Below, piece by piece: positions 1 to 13,856 of a stretch of DNA of 64,000 nucleotides. Positions within the stretch are counted from its first letter, which is position 1. Each line of letters opens with the position of its first letter. The DNA comes from Hirudinaria manillensis (Eukaryota > Annelida > Clitellata > Hirudinida > Hirudinidae): contig CM067529.1 in assembly GCA_034509925.1 (NCBI GenBank), forward strand, positions 11,320,001-11,384,000. Reading direction: 5' to 3'. Position numbers and translations under genes: made by a program. The notes beneath the pieces are model-generated. The model was not told the origin of the DNA. It worked only from the letters and a program-made list of their open reading frames with translations, and did no database searches.

Positions 1-1400
1 TAACGTTTTTCGATTCTCACTTTCAGTTAGAAAGTGACAAGTTGATACAAGTTACTGAATCTCCGTTTCATAAACAAAAAAAAATTGAAACCCAATTATT
101 TACTCAAAATCTCACCTAAATTTGCACTTAAATTCACCCTAAAAAGCCCTTCCAATTCAAGAAGAACAACAAAACAAAGCCCGACCGAAAGTGAGCGATA
201 GTTTATCGCCATGTTGATGGTACCGGTCAACGGCTCGCCACACGCCGCAACAAGGGAATTTTCGTTCGAAAACTCCCGAGCAACGCGTGGAATTCGACCG
301 CAATTTGATAGGAAAACCAGACAGAAATTCGACTCAAAGAATCGCCACAAAAGCGACCTCAAACGCTTCCCAAACGTACGACAAACAACGATACAGAAGC
401 GAGACAAACATACGAACAAACATACAAAACAAAAACCACCAACCAACCTTCTTTCAAGCGGTAAACATTTCCGAGCGATAAAAGAAATGATGAGAGTCTC
501 TTCAGTTAAGACCCTGCAACGACATCTTCCGAGATTTTCGAATCGAATCCTCGATTTTCGCCCAACGAAACGCAAACGCAAACCGCACAACTACGCACGC
601 AACTCCACCGACAACGTACGCAACGACAACAACAACAACAACAACAGTAGCAGTAATAGCAACAACAACAACAACAACACAATAGCACAGGGATAGTCCA
701 AGCTGGGCAGTTTCAACCGCACTGACTAACCTTTCATTATTCCAGTCCTTATAAGCGAGTCTTTGTCGGTGTGTGTGTGTGCTGTTGTGTTCGTGTGCGT
801 GCGTGTTTGTTTATGTGTGCGTGTGTTTTTGTACGTGTGATTCCGAGCGCCTGTGTTTGTTGTGGTTCTGTGAGAAATGTTTGTCTCGATCCTTATGTAT
901 TTCTGTTTTGTATCTGGGATGGGTCTGTTGTTGTTGTTGTTGATGTATGTCTGTGTTTGTACAACTCTCTGTAAGCCCGTGCGTGTGTGTATGTGTGTGT
1001 GTTTATCTATTTTTATGTACAGCTGTAGTTCTAGATGTCTATGATTGTATGCGCGTAATTGTATGTAAATACATGAATGCCTTTGTATATTTGTATATGT
1101 TTATGTATTTTTGCACACGACGCATGGCTATTGGCTGCCCGTGATTCTGTGTATTTCTTTGTTTTGCCTCGTTCTGTGAACTCCTGTGTCCAGCCCTTGT
1201 GCACGTGCTCTTGTGTACGTGTGTGTGATCTCATTTGCATATTTAATGACCGCTTGGGTATTGTTGCGAACCCATTACAACAAGAAAACATAGTAATTAG
1301 ACTTACGCACATATCTGTTTACATATCTATGCATCTCATTACAGGTAATACAAGTATCGGTTTACCTGTATTGATTTTTATTTTATCTTGCAGGTAACTA
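1..1400. other. No gene recognised; GC-richer leader-like DNA with CA/GT and CAA runs
   Basis: This stretch is less AT-rich than its surroundings. It has an AAC-type run (about 625-680) and a GT-rich tract (about 770-1110). Open frames exist on both strands (for example 211-696 plus), but they are Asn/Lys- or Cys/Val-rich products of the simple repeats and match no family I know. It could be an untranslated leader or distal exon of a gene lying outside the window. I cannot support a coding call. Confidence 0.4.
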
Positions 1401-2757
1401 AACGTATAAACACCAAAAGCGATCAAGATAGTTTTGAGCGATTTTTTAATAATTTCGGAACTTATTTTTCAAATTGTTATTATTATTACAAAGTATATTT
1501 TTATTAAAATACTTCATTATTTATTGTTATTATAATTATAATTATAATAATAATAATTATTATTATTATTATTTAAAAATTTTAAATAATTCTCGTTTAA
1601 TTTATTTTAAAATTTTAATTGTAATATTTTAAAATATATTCCAAATTATGTTAAATCCTAAAATCCCAATTACGATTACAAATGTAATGTAATGTTCAAA
1701 CAATGTTGCGCAACATAACAAAAGAACACACAGCATCAACACAACAGCACCACATCTACAATAAATTATTTCAAACAATTGTTAATAAATTGTTAATTAT
1801 TAATAAATAATTAATAAAATGTTAATTAATAAATAAATAATTGTTAATAAATAGTTTAAATAAATTATAATGTAATTTTAATGTAAACATGCAATAATAT
1901 AATATAAATAAGAATAAATAATTCTGTAATAATAATAATAATGTCATGTAATAACGTAACTTAAAAGATAATTGATGTAATAATCAAAATAATTATTTCT
2001 AAAATTATTAACAAACAACCAGTTAACGCCACCGTGCATACGACTCAAGGGGTAATATAATAACAATGTAAGTTACACAATGAGGTTTGATAACGACTAT
2101 CTCATGGCTATCACAACTGATTATTAATTGTATCTCGGGACTATCACAACCAAACAAAGCTGGCTTTGATAAGTCAAAGCCGTGCAGAGATGTACGTGTT
2201 TGCATTCAACAGTTTTCAGTATTTGGATGGTTGACTTCTGCAAATAAATATTCTATAATTATAAATATTTTTTTAAACTATTTATTTTATTATAAATATT
2301 ATAATTATAATTATAAATATAATTATAAATATTTTTTAAAAATACAATATTTAAATACAAGATACAATATTTTTTTAAAATATTTACTATAATTTAATTT
2401 TTGTTCAATTGAATAAAATTATGGCTTTAATAAAAAAATGCATATTATTGTAAACAAAAAATAAATTGATGAAGTGGGAGGAGCTACAATACAAATCCCC
2501 TGAGTTCAAAGGTCACGATATGAATGGGGTTGGCCAAGGATCGGGTCAGACCAACTAGTCAGAAGAGGTTAACCAACTTATCATAGGACTCAGATCGAGT
2601 TATCACTGGTTGTATGAATAATCATAATTTATAATATTTATTATAATATTCATTGAAATTTAATGACATATAATTTAAAATAAAAACTTTATTTTTATTT
2701 TATTAAAATTAATAAATGTGTAAAAATATTTACATTTAAAATAATTACAATTCATAA

Positions 2758-2803
<46 letters not shown>

Positions 2804-2804
2804 G

Positions 2805-3370
2805 TAATATGACTTATATATCAATATAAATTATATAGTAATATGAATTATATAGCAATATAAATTATATAGTAATATGAATTATGTAGCAATATAAATT
2901 ATATAGTAATATATTGAATAAATAAATAAATAAATAAATAAATAAAATAAAAATTGTATAGTAATATGACTTATATAGTAATATAAATTATATAGTAATA
3001 TGAATTATTTAGCAATATAAATTGTATAGTAATATGAATTATATAGTAATATATATTATATAGTAATATGACTTACATAGTAATATAAATTATATAGTAA
3101 AATGAATTATGTAGCAATATAAATTGTATAGTAATATGACTTACATAGCAATATAAATTGTATTGTAATATGAATTATATAGCAATACAAATTATATAGT
3201 AATATGAATTACATAGCAATATAAATTGTATAGTAATATGAATTATATAGCAATACAAATTATATAGTAATATGACTTACATAGTAATATAAATTATGTA
3301 GTAATATGAATTATATAGCAATACAAATTATATAGTAATATGAATTATATAGTAGCATAAAGTATGTAGA
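2805..3370. repeat. AT-rich tandem array, unit about 34 bp
   Basis: A (TTA)n run at about 2759-2803 leads into an array of degenerate units that alternate TATATAGTAATATGAATTA with TATATAGCAATATAAATT-like halves. It is interrupted once by a (AATA)n run near 2918-2945. Point variants (AGTAATATGACTTA, AGCAATACAAATT) mark sub-families, so the array has been amplified more than once. Confidence 0.85.
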
Positions 3371-3420
3371 ATAGCCATAAATATCATAGAACATCGAATG
3401 GTTGACATCGTAATTACCAA

Positions 3421-3733
<313 letters not shown>

Positions 3734-3804
3734 ATCAATATAAATTATATAGTAATATGAATTATATATAACATAGATATATATATATATATATACCACT
3801 ACAT

Positions 3805-3970
3805 ATTAATTTCACCTCAAAACAATGTAAAGGTCTCCAGTTATAGTGGCGACGATTTCAATGTCAATACTGCCATCCAGATTTCCTCACAATTTTTTGG
3901 GGATGAATGCTATTTATTTAGCATTAATTAAATAATTAAATAATTTATTTATTTATTAAATATTATTATT
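3805..3970 (+). repeat. Copy 2 of the local direct duplication
   Basis: It matches 3421-3585 in the same orientation, including the shared CAATTTTTTGGGGATGAATG core and the TATTTATTTAGCATTAAT end. Differences are mostly substitutions plus small indels in the AT-rich tail. Confidence 0.85.
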
Positions 3971-5504
3971 ATAATAATTTATTTATTTATTAAAATTTAT
4001 TATTATTAATTAGTAAACTCATTATTTAATTATCATTAATAAATCACGTAATTAATTTAAAGTTCATTTGGAGCGAGTCTTATGAAGATCTCAACTCGAG
4101 CTGTCAAAGTCATGAGTCATCAGCATCTTTGACGCATGTCATTCTGTCCTTCATTCTTCTATCAGTCATTCAATGCTCCATAATTTGGATGGAGCAGGTA
4201 CTTTCCAATTGTTGTTTCGCTTTCCATTTGCCTTGTGGAATTACCCAGGTCTATAAATGTACAAGATGGGCATTATCCAAGTCTATAAATAAACACGATG
4301 GGTCTATAAATAGCTGATAAATCTAATTACCCCGGCTTCGAGAGATAACTTGCTAACTGATAATGATTATAATGACGAAGACGATGACGACGACGATGAT
4401 GATTACGACGATAATGATGATGACGATGATGATGATACTGTGATACACTTTTGAAAACCATAAGTTCAATAATAACTTGTACTTAATTAGTTATTTCAAA
4501 TAAAACTTAATTTTATTTAAATAGCTGTAAAATTACGAATTAAAACGTGAAATATGTATTAAATGTGTATTATCATAATCATCACATCGATATTATTGAT
4601 TGCACACTTGGGTGGTTTCGGCCATCACATTAGGAGCCGGTTGATTGATGTCAGTACATCATGATCATCGTCGTCGTCGTCGTCGTCATCATCATCGTCA
4701 TCGTCGTCATCATCATTGTCATCGTCATCATCATCAGCAGCAGCAGCGGCAGCAGCGTCGCCGTCGTAGCCAAGAGATTGGTGATTAATTCAATTAATGC
4801 AATTAAGTAATATATTTATATATTTATAAAAATATAAATATTATAATTCGAGTATTAATTAGATATATATAATTAAGTATATTTAAGTAATTTCATATAA
4901 AAATAATTTTTAATTTTATTAATAAATTTTAAAAAAATAATAATTTTTCACGAAAATGATAAAAAAAAAATACTTCGACTGGAGAGTCTTATGTCACCAC
5001 CCATCAAAGCAATTCCCCAAAATTACAAACCTTTCAGGAGCTTCTAAATTTAGACGCAAATCAGAGGCTTTTGGTCCAGGCAAGCAATTATTTCAGGTCA
5101 GGTCACATCGGGAGGTCACATGCATGAATTATGTTAATGTGATGGTTATGACGATCTGAAGAGTTAGTGACGTTGTGGTGACTTGATTATATTTATAATA
5201 GTTTCTTGGACTTGCGACTAGAAGTTCATGAATATTAATAAGGTTATGAATTATTAATGTTATTATTATTAATGTTATTATTAATGTTATTATTATTGTT
5301 ATTATTATTAATTTATTATTATGAATTTTGAATCAATTCTTGTTAATACAATCTACAAATAGACTCTGGAGACCCGCCTTTGCTGTGACATACTTTGACT
5401 TTTGGGTGGTCCCCTTAGTTCTGAAGTTTCTGCTCGTAAAAATACTTTCAAACAGCAGCCCCATCATCGTCATCATCATCGTCATCCTCATCACCATCAT
5501 CATC

Positions 5505-5536
<32 letters not shown>

Positions 5537-5608
5537 CGTCGTCGTCATCATCACCACAATCATCATTAGATTTGCGAGTTACAGGCACAAGTTTATCAGT
5601 TAACAAAC

Positions 5609-5873
5609 CTATAATATAATATAATATAATATAATATAATATAATATAATATAATATAATATAATATAATATAATATAATATAATATAATATAATATAAT
5701 ATAATATAATATAATATAATATAATATAATATAATATAATATAATATAATATAATATAATATAATATAATATAATATAATATAATATAATATAATATAAT
5801 ATAATATAATATAATATAATATAATATAATATAATATAATATAATATAATATAATATAATATAATATAATATT
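5609..5873. repeat. (ATAAT)n pentanucleotide satellite, about 53 copies
   Basis: An essentially uninterrupted ATAAT/TATAA array about 265 bp long, much purer than the other repeats here. In one frame it gives a repeating Ile-Ile-Leu-Tyr-Tyr pattern that should not be read as a protein. Confidence 0.97.
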
Positions 5874-6335
5874 CAATTTAGGATTAATTCCATTAGCACC
5901 AAGTCCGAAAGTCGTTAGCTGGAGAAAATGACAAAACGATTCCTTCTTGAGAACGCTACGTCCCAAATAATCGCGGCACACGCCAACGAGAGATTTTCTC
6001 GACTGGAGAAATTAATAATCCTCATCTAGAATACTTAAAGAGGTCCGATCCTATGACGTCAAATGACACGATGATGACGTGGGAACTGTTGTTCGTGTTG
6101 TGCTCCACTCATTCAAGTCGTTGTCTTGGACTGCCAAGTGTCGTCTGCTCGGATGTCAAGATGTCAAGTCATGTCATGTCATGACGACGAAATTTGGGTC
6201 CTTTGATGTTTCTTTGTTTGTTTGTTTACGAAACTCTTTCCACGTCACGAGGAGTTGACCTCGGGGATCGTATTGGGGTGTTGGCCCTATAGGGACAGGC
6301 AGCAACCAGCCTCAATCCAATGAAGGACTCTCTAA

Positions 6336-6376
<41 letters not shown>

Positions 6377-6432
6377 CGGTGACGACGACGATGATGAGGA
6401 AGAGGAGGAGGAGGAGGAAGAGGACGACGAGG
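6336..6432. repeat. (GAT)n / GAC / GAG purine-rich trinucleotide array
   Basis: GAT repeats pass into GAC and GAG/GAA repeats on the same strand. This is one of many GAT-type arrays in the window; the family recurs in introns of the ZPR1 gene. Confidence 0.9.
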
Positions 6433-8636
6433 GACGTAATGGTGGCAATGATGATTATAATTACACGGTCTTAAATAATAAAAAGTGGTTTTGAATGACT
6501 TGATTGACGGTTATTATACATTGGGAATTTTTAAAAGATGTTTAAAGTTGAGTTTAAAAGTTTAAAGCTTTTAAAATTTAAAAAAAAAATCTCAATTAAA
6601 TTTTCTTTCAAATCACTGCTCGGATGTTGGAGTTGAGTTTAAACGGTTACTAGTCGCCTACATCATTACCATGACCACCACCGTCATCGTCATCATCATC
6701 ATCATCATCATCTTCGTTGTTATCATCATCGTCGTCATCGTCATCATCATCACGGTTGTACCGTCGTTACTTTTATCATTGCCGTGCTAAGCTAATTGAT
6801 AGTCGAAACATTTCTCTTGTCTTCTTCAAAGTTGACTTCGAAACATTCTTTCATAATTGTCCACAAAATACTTTTAATTCATTCATTCAGTCACACTCCT
6901 CTGATTGCAGAGTTGAGCGATGTTGTTGTAGTTGTTGTTGTTACTATTGTTACTAATGATGTTGCTGTTGTCGAATTGGTTGTTACTGTTGATTAATTTG
7001 TTGTTGTTGATTTTCTTATATAGATTTCAAATCGATTATCAACATTTAACTCGTTTAAATTAATGTAAACACATTTTCTTGCGAAATTGAATAGCATCTG
7101 ATTTGCACCCTATTGTGTAGTCAACAATTGTTGAGCAAACAAAATGTTGTCGCAACAAACAATAGCAACAATCGATCTTCAATAGACTTCGGAACAACAA
7201 CAACAACAACAAAACAAACAAAGTCTTAAATGTAAATCCTAAGATTCCCGCCCCAGAACAAACTCATTTAAACTCGTCTGCTCCAATCAACGCCAATCAA
7301 CGTTCGTATCCATGGAAACGGCTGCTTATACTCCACAGGTCTCCGTGTTTTGCACCCGGGTAGACAATGAATTGGTCTTGAATTTATAATTTATTTGTCC
7401 AGTTATTCGAATGAATATATAAATAAATATTAATAATTTATATTATAATTGATATTATAATAATAATTATTATAATATAATTTTAAATAATAAAAAATAT
7501 AGTTTAATGTAAATATAAAATGTTATACAAATTACGAAACGCAAAATTCACTGCCCGTCATTCCAAACGAAGTCTTTTTATTTTGAATCGCTAAATTTTA
7601 AAATCAATTTAATTAGAAATCATCAAAATTAATTTAGGCTTTTTGTTTTCTCAAATCAATTCATTGACCCGAGAGAACATCTAACAGGTTAACCAGTCCA
7701 TCCGTCTGTCCATCCATCCATCCGTCAGTCCATCCGTCCGTCCAACGATCCGTCTGTCCGTCCATCTGTTCATGTATCAGTTCATCCATCTGCCCTTTAG
7801 TCATTCGAAGAATGATTAGTCATTCAGGCCTGTATTTGTGGTATAAGTGGTCCAAAGGTAATTGTTTCGAAACCTGTCCCCGCAGACAACGACAATTAAT
7901 TTGTCGTTAATTCGAGTAGAAAATGAAACAGGATCCTTGGTTGAACGTCAATCGTAGTTTTTGATTGAAAGTGATTGATTCGACGAGCGTGTGGAATTCA
8001 CGGCCCGAGTGATCAGTGATCTCACCAAGGAGTTCGTTAAAGTCAAGTTTGATGAAGCGCATCTACATTCATCAACGTCTTTATTTATTTATTTTGTAAA
8101 TATCAAATATAAAATTTTAATTTCCATATTCTCAATGGTCACACGAACTCTGTGATATGCTACCCTACATATTTTTTTCTAGGCTTTAGATGGCATTGAT
8201 AAAGCGTCCATCAGTGACTTCGTCCAAATTCTAAACATACTCTGTTTTTCTTAAAATCAGTTGTAATTTTTTGTATTTCGGGAAATTTTTACGAATTATT
8301 AATTTGAGTTAATAAATATGATTTATGAAATCCACGATATAGACTCCTATGGAACCTAAACAAATTTAAGAACCACAATTCGGAGTTGCATGAAAAGATT
8401 TACTATAGTTAATATTAAAATTTTTTAAATTTTAGTAATTAATAAATACAAATAAATTGATTCTTGTTGCAATATGTAAAAAAAAAAGATGTTAAATTTA
8501 ACTTTTAATTATAAATACGCATCATCTTGGGTGTTTAGTTCGTATCTAAACAAAAGTTCACTTTTAATTCGCACATTCTAGATCGGCGTGGTCGTCACCG
8601 GTAACTTAGTAATACGTGAATCACATCGTAGCTGTC

Positions 8637-10422
8637 ATGGCGGATTCAGTAGTTCAAGATTTGAATGCGGACGCTGAAAACGTGATGGAAATGGAGAGTT
8701 TGTGCATGCAATGTTATGAACAGGTTCGTGAGACTTTTAAAATTGAGTTTTAAGTTACAGTTCTTAAAAGAAGTGATATTATAGAAGAGAGTTTGTTATG
8801 TAACAATTTTTCTGTGTTATGGATATACAATCTCAGAATTTACAAAAAGAAACGTGTGATCAACTTATTTTAGAGCCATATAGCAATCTACTGCCTGATG
8901 TTGTTGATCATTGATTGAGTTGCACTTGTTTCAACTATTTGAATAATGATAGCACTAGATTGGATTAATTGGATGGGATTTTTCATGGTACTTTGCACAC
9001 AAATTTATTACAATTTAGTTTGTATTTATTTTTTGTTAGCCAACTTGTGTTCTGATTTCTGGCAAACAATTTAAACTTCACAACAATTGAATTACCATCA
9101 AACTTTTGAGTAAAATAATTGCAATAAATCAATCAATCTCTTAGTCATCGAGTAAATCACCAAAAGTTAAACTCAAAACAGAAAACCACAAACTTACGAT
9201 TAATTACAACAACACAACAACAACAACGATAAACCAAAACAAAACAAAACTGCATGCAAAACGAAAACAAACAAATAAATGCAAACACTTCACAAACATT
9301 GCACAACAGGGCACAACTCGTCTGATGCTGACCAGGATTCCATTCTTCCGCGAAGTCATCATTTCCTCCTTCAACTGCGACCACTGCCACCACCACGACA
9401 CCGGCATCCAACCCGGTGGGGTCGTCCAAGAGAAAGGGGTCAACTACAAGTTCAAGGTCACCAGCCCGAAGGTCTGTACTCTATTGGAGATGTACTTTAT
9501 GAAATGGAATTTAATTTTTAGATTATTTTAAAAGAAAGAAGGATGTTGTAGGTGCTGGTATTAGTTAATAACTTGTGTGATTGGTTAATGTTAATTAGTT
9601 AATGAATAATTAATTGGTATTGATGAATTTCAATTATACATTAATTCTTTTTGTTTTAATGATTAGCATGTTCTTTAAATGATGATAACAATAATAATAA
9701 TAATAAATATATTAATAATAATAATAATACTAATATGACTCACGTCTGTTGGCATCTGCTTTGAAAACCTGTCATGTCATCATCCATTGTTCTGTTTGAA
9801 AATTTATCAAAGCAATGTTTTATTAAAGTTTCATTTATTAAATTTATTCCTTTGAATATTATAATTTAAATATAATTAATTTTAAGAATCATAATTTAAA
9901 TATAATATATAGTAATTAAAATATAATCCTCATGAAGGACTTGGACAGAACCGTCGTCAAGTCTGACTTTGCAGTGATTTCAATTCCTGAACTCGATTTT
10001 GAGCAACCTGCGACCAGGAAGGGAGGTTGGAATGTTTGGATTTGAGTTGAAATTATGTTTGTAAATATTTTATAATGTGATTTTAATTATAATTATATTT
10101 ATTATTATTATTATGAATTTTTGGATTTCAATTGAAATTATGTTTATAAATAATATCTTTGATTTAGTTTTTAAGTTAATGATATTCATTGACAATGTTC
10201 ACACACACTTTTCCCAACTGACTATAACAATAATAATATTAATAATGTCGTTAAATATTAATAATAAATAATAATAAAACATTTATTGTAAATAATTATA
10301 AATATTAATAACAACAAATTTTAAGAGATCAACACGATCGAGGGAATATTTGAGTCTGTCAAGTCGGGTCTTTTGCTTCTGCAAGAAGAGAGGAGGGTAA
10401 GATTATGATGATGATGATTACA

Positions 10423-10478
<56 letters not shown>

Positions 10479-13375
10479 GTCTCATGAATAATTAAACATC
10501 TCTATTACTTGATCAATCACCTGATAATGTTTAATTATAAACATGTAATTTACATAATAAGATACCTGGATGGTTGGGGTTAAATTTTGAACACCTTTTT
10601 GCTTTGGCTTTGCATTGATATCATTTAGTATCATCATCATCATCATGATTTTGTAAAGTTTAATTAATTAATTTATTTATTAATTAAAATTAAAATTTAT
10701 TCCGACCTGACACAGAAAGTTGACCCGGAAACCGCGTCGAAGATCGATGAGTTCATCGCGAGGATGGAGAAACTGAGGAAAGTTGAGAAGCCGTTCATGT
10801 TTGTGAGTTGTAAATGCTTGCTTTGTATTCGTTAAGAAGATGAAGAAGATGATGATGATGTTGGTAGGAAAATTAAGTTAATAAAGATTAATAAAAGTAA
10901 AATTAAGTTGATAAAGATTAATAAAAAGTAAAATTAAGTTAATAAAGATGATTAAAAGTAAAATTAAGTGATTAAAGATTAATAAAAGTAAAATTAAGTT
11001 AATAAAGATGATTAAAAGTAAAATTAAGTGATTAAAGATTAATAAAAGTAAAATTAAGTTAATAAAGATTAATTAAAAGTTAATAAATGAAAGTAAAATT
11101 AAGTTAATAAAGATTAATTAAAAGTAAAAATAATAAAGATTAATAAAAGTAAAATTAATAAAGATTAATAAAAATAAAATTGAGTTAATAAAGATTAATT
11201 AAAAGTTAATAAATGAAAGTAAAAATAAGTTAATAAAAGTTAATAAACTAATTATTGACTTGTTAATAAAAATAAAATAATAAATTAATTAGGTTAATTT
11301 AGGAACCTCGATATGTTGATGTTGACCTGTTGATAAGATATTGAAGGTTACTATATATAAATAAGCTATTAAAAGTTATTAATAAACATTAACATTACTA
11401 TTGGTTGATGTTGTTATTGCATACCCACACGCTTTATATTTTTTTAAAGTCATTGATGTTGTTAGTAAAACAAATAACTTAGCAGGAGAGCTTAATAAAT
11501 AAATAATTATTTAATTAATATCCTTGACCCATGACCCCTCTCGACCTTCAGATCCTGGACGACCCCAGCGGAAACAGTTTCGTAGAAAACCCGAACGCGC
11601 CCTCGGCAGACGACAACCTCGTCGAAGTTCACTTCGACAGGTCGAAGGAACAGGACTTTCTCGTCGGATGCAGGGCTGTTGGTGTCCATTGTTTGAGTGA
11701 CTTGTTATTGTTTTCATTTAAAATACTGGTATTTAACCAGGAGTGAACGGTGATGATGATATTGATGGTTATGATGATGATGATGGTTATGGTGATATGG
11801 GGGTGATGATGATGATGGTGCTACGATGATCGTTGTCATGATGACATTGGTGGACAATTCCTTGACGACTTTAAGTCTTTTAGATGAAGTGCTCGTTGAT
11901 ATTAAGTGGATTAAAATAAGAAGTTATAATTTTATTTATAATAAGAAACACATCTTAATTGATTAAGTTGACTTTTTTAATATTAACCAATTTTTTATTT
12001 AAATTTTTTAAATTTCCAAATTAACAAAAAAAACTGTTTTTAAAACTTAATATAATTATTTTAATATATAATAATGTCGTCTTAATTCTGTGCAGGAAGA
12101 TGACGAGGAAGAAGAAGAAGAAGAAGAAGAACAGCCAGCGAAAAATGAAACCATAAAATGTCCCCAGGAAGAGGCACCAGAACCAAACTGGAATTTCCAG
12201 GCCGAAGTTGTTTCACTTTCTGTTTCTTTGATAATAATTCCAAATAAATGATAATCCTAATGTGATGTGTTGCATCATCATCATCATCAACTGATTAATA
12301 TTAATATTATCAGCTAATTAACATATATTAATATTTGGTAACATTTCTATAATGCTGCACGATCAACAATCCTAACAACCAATAGTCGATTATTCACGAC
12401 TAAATTATGTTAATTTCTTTCAAGGTCATGACCTTCCAGACGAACTGTCCCGAATGTCAGGCCTCCTGCTCCACGAACATGAAGCTCGTAGGTGGGTCAT
12501 AACTTGACCTGACCCGATTGCCACTTAATTAATACTAATATTAACGTCCTACCTATTAGCATTACTTTTATTGACAAGTAATTTAACAACAATAATAATA
12601 ATAATTATAATAATAATAATAATAATATTAAATCATACTTCTGTTTAGCCATATTATTATTATAGATTCATTGTCATACATTTCCTATTACTTAATGTTT
12701 ACAATGTTGCTCTTTAACTTTAATTAAACACAATTAACTTTTTTTATTTAACTTTTTAAAACTAACTTTTTAATTATTTAAGTAACTTTTTAAGTGGTTT
12801 ATTTAACTTTTTAATGATTTATTTATATTTTAAAATCAATTAATTAACTTTTTTTATTTAACTTTTTAACACACAGACATCCCCTACTTCAAGCAGGTCG
12901 TCATCATGGCAACCGTCTGCGACTCGTGCGGTCACCGTGACAACGAGGTCAAAGGTGGAACTGGGGTCGAGAAGAAGGGCAGGATGATCAGTCTGCTTAT
13001 TAAGAACCAGGAGGATTTGAACAGGGATGTGCTCAAGGTGATGATGATGATGATGATGAAATAGATGGTGGTGATGATGATGATGATGATGATGAAATAG
13101 ATGGTGGTGATGATGATGATGAAATAGATGGTGGTGATGATGATGAAGAAAGAGATGGTGGTGATGATGATGATGATGAAATAGATGGTGGTGATGATGA
13201 TGGTCATTGTGATGAAGAAATAGGCAGTGATGATGATGAAGAAAGAGATGGTGGTAATGATGATGATGATGATGATGATGAAATAGATGGTGGTGATGAT
13301 GATGGTCATTGTGATGAAGAAATAGGCAGTGATGATGATGATGAAATAGATGGTGGTGTTGATGATGATGAAATA

Positions 13376-13409
<34 letters not shown>

Positions 13410-13480
13410 GTCATTGTGATGAAGAAATAGGCAGTGATGATGATGATGAAATAGATGGTGGTGTTGATGATGATGAAATA

Positions 13481-13525
<45 letters not shown>

Positions 13526-13825
13526 ATAGATGGTGGTAATGATGATGATTATGGTCATTGTGATGAAGAAATAGGCAGTGATGATGATGAAATAGATGGT
13601 GGTGGTGATGATGATGTAGTTGATGGTCATGGTGATGACTGTGATATCATTATCGCCATGTTGGAGATAACTTTGGTGGCACAATAGCGACTGATATGCT
13701 TTTGATATCAAAGGACATTGATGGCTTCTTTCTTATTGATTTCAGTTCCAGCTAAAAACACTTACAAACTAATTTGTAATGGTTGATATTAATTACAATA
13801 ACAGCAGTTCATAATGACTCGATAA

Positions 13826-13856
<31 letters not shown>

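Noticed and set aside
211..696. 161-codon plus-strand frame ending in an Asn run
   Set aside because: No domain, an Asn run from AAC repeats, and an equally long frame on the other strand; not enough for a gene call.
2805..3370. Regular repeats that might suggest a CRISPR-like array
   Set aside because: There are no unique spacers, the units are degenerate AT-rich tandem copies, and the context is eukaryotic.
5448..5981. 177-codon minus-strand frame with repeated Ile-Ile-Leu-Tyr-Tyr
   Set aside because: It is the (ATAAT)n satellite plus a CAT array; pentanucleotides stay open in some frames by chance.
12932..13711. 259-codon Ile/Thr-rich minus-strand frame
   Set aside because: It is antisense to ZPR1 exon 10 and the GAT minisatellite of intron 10.
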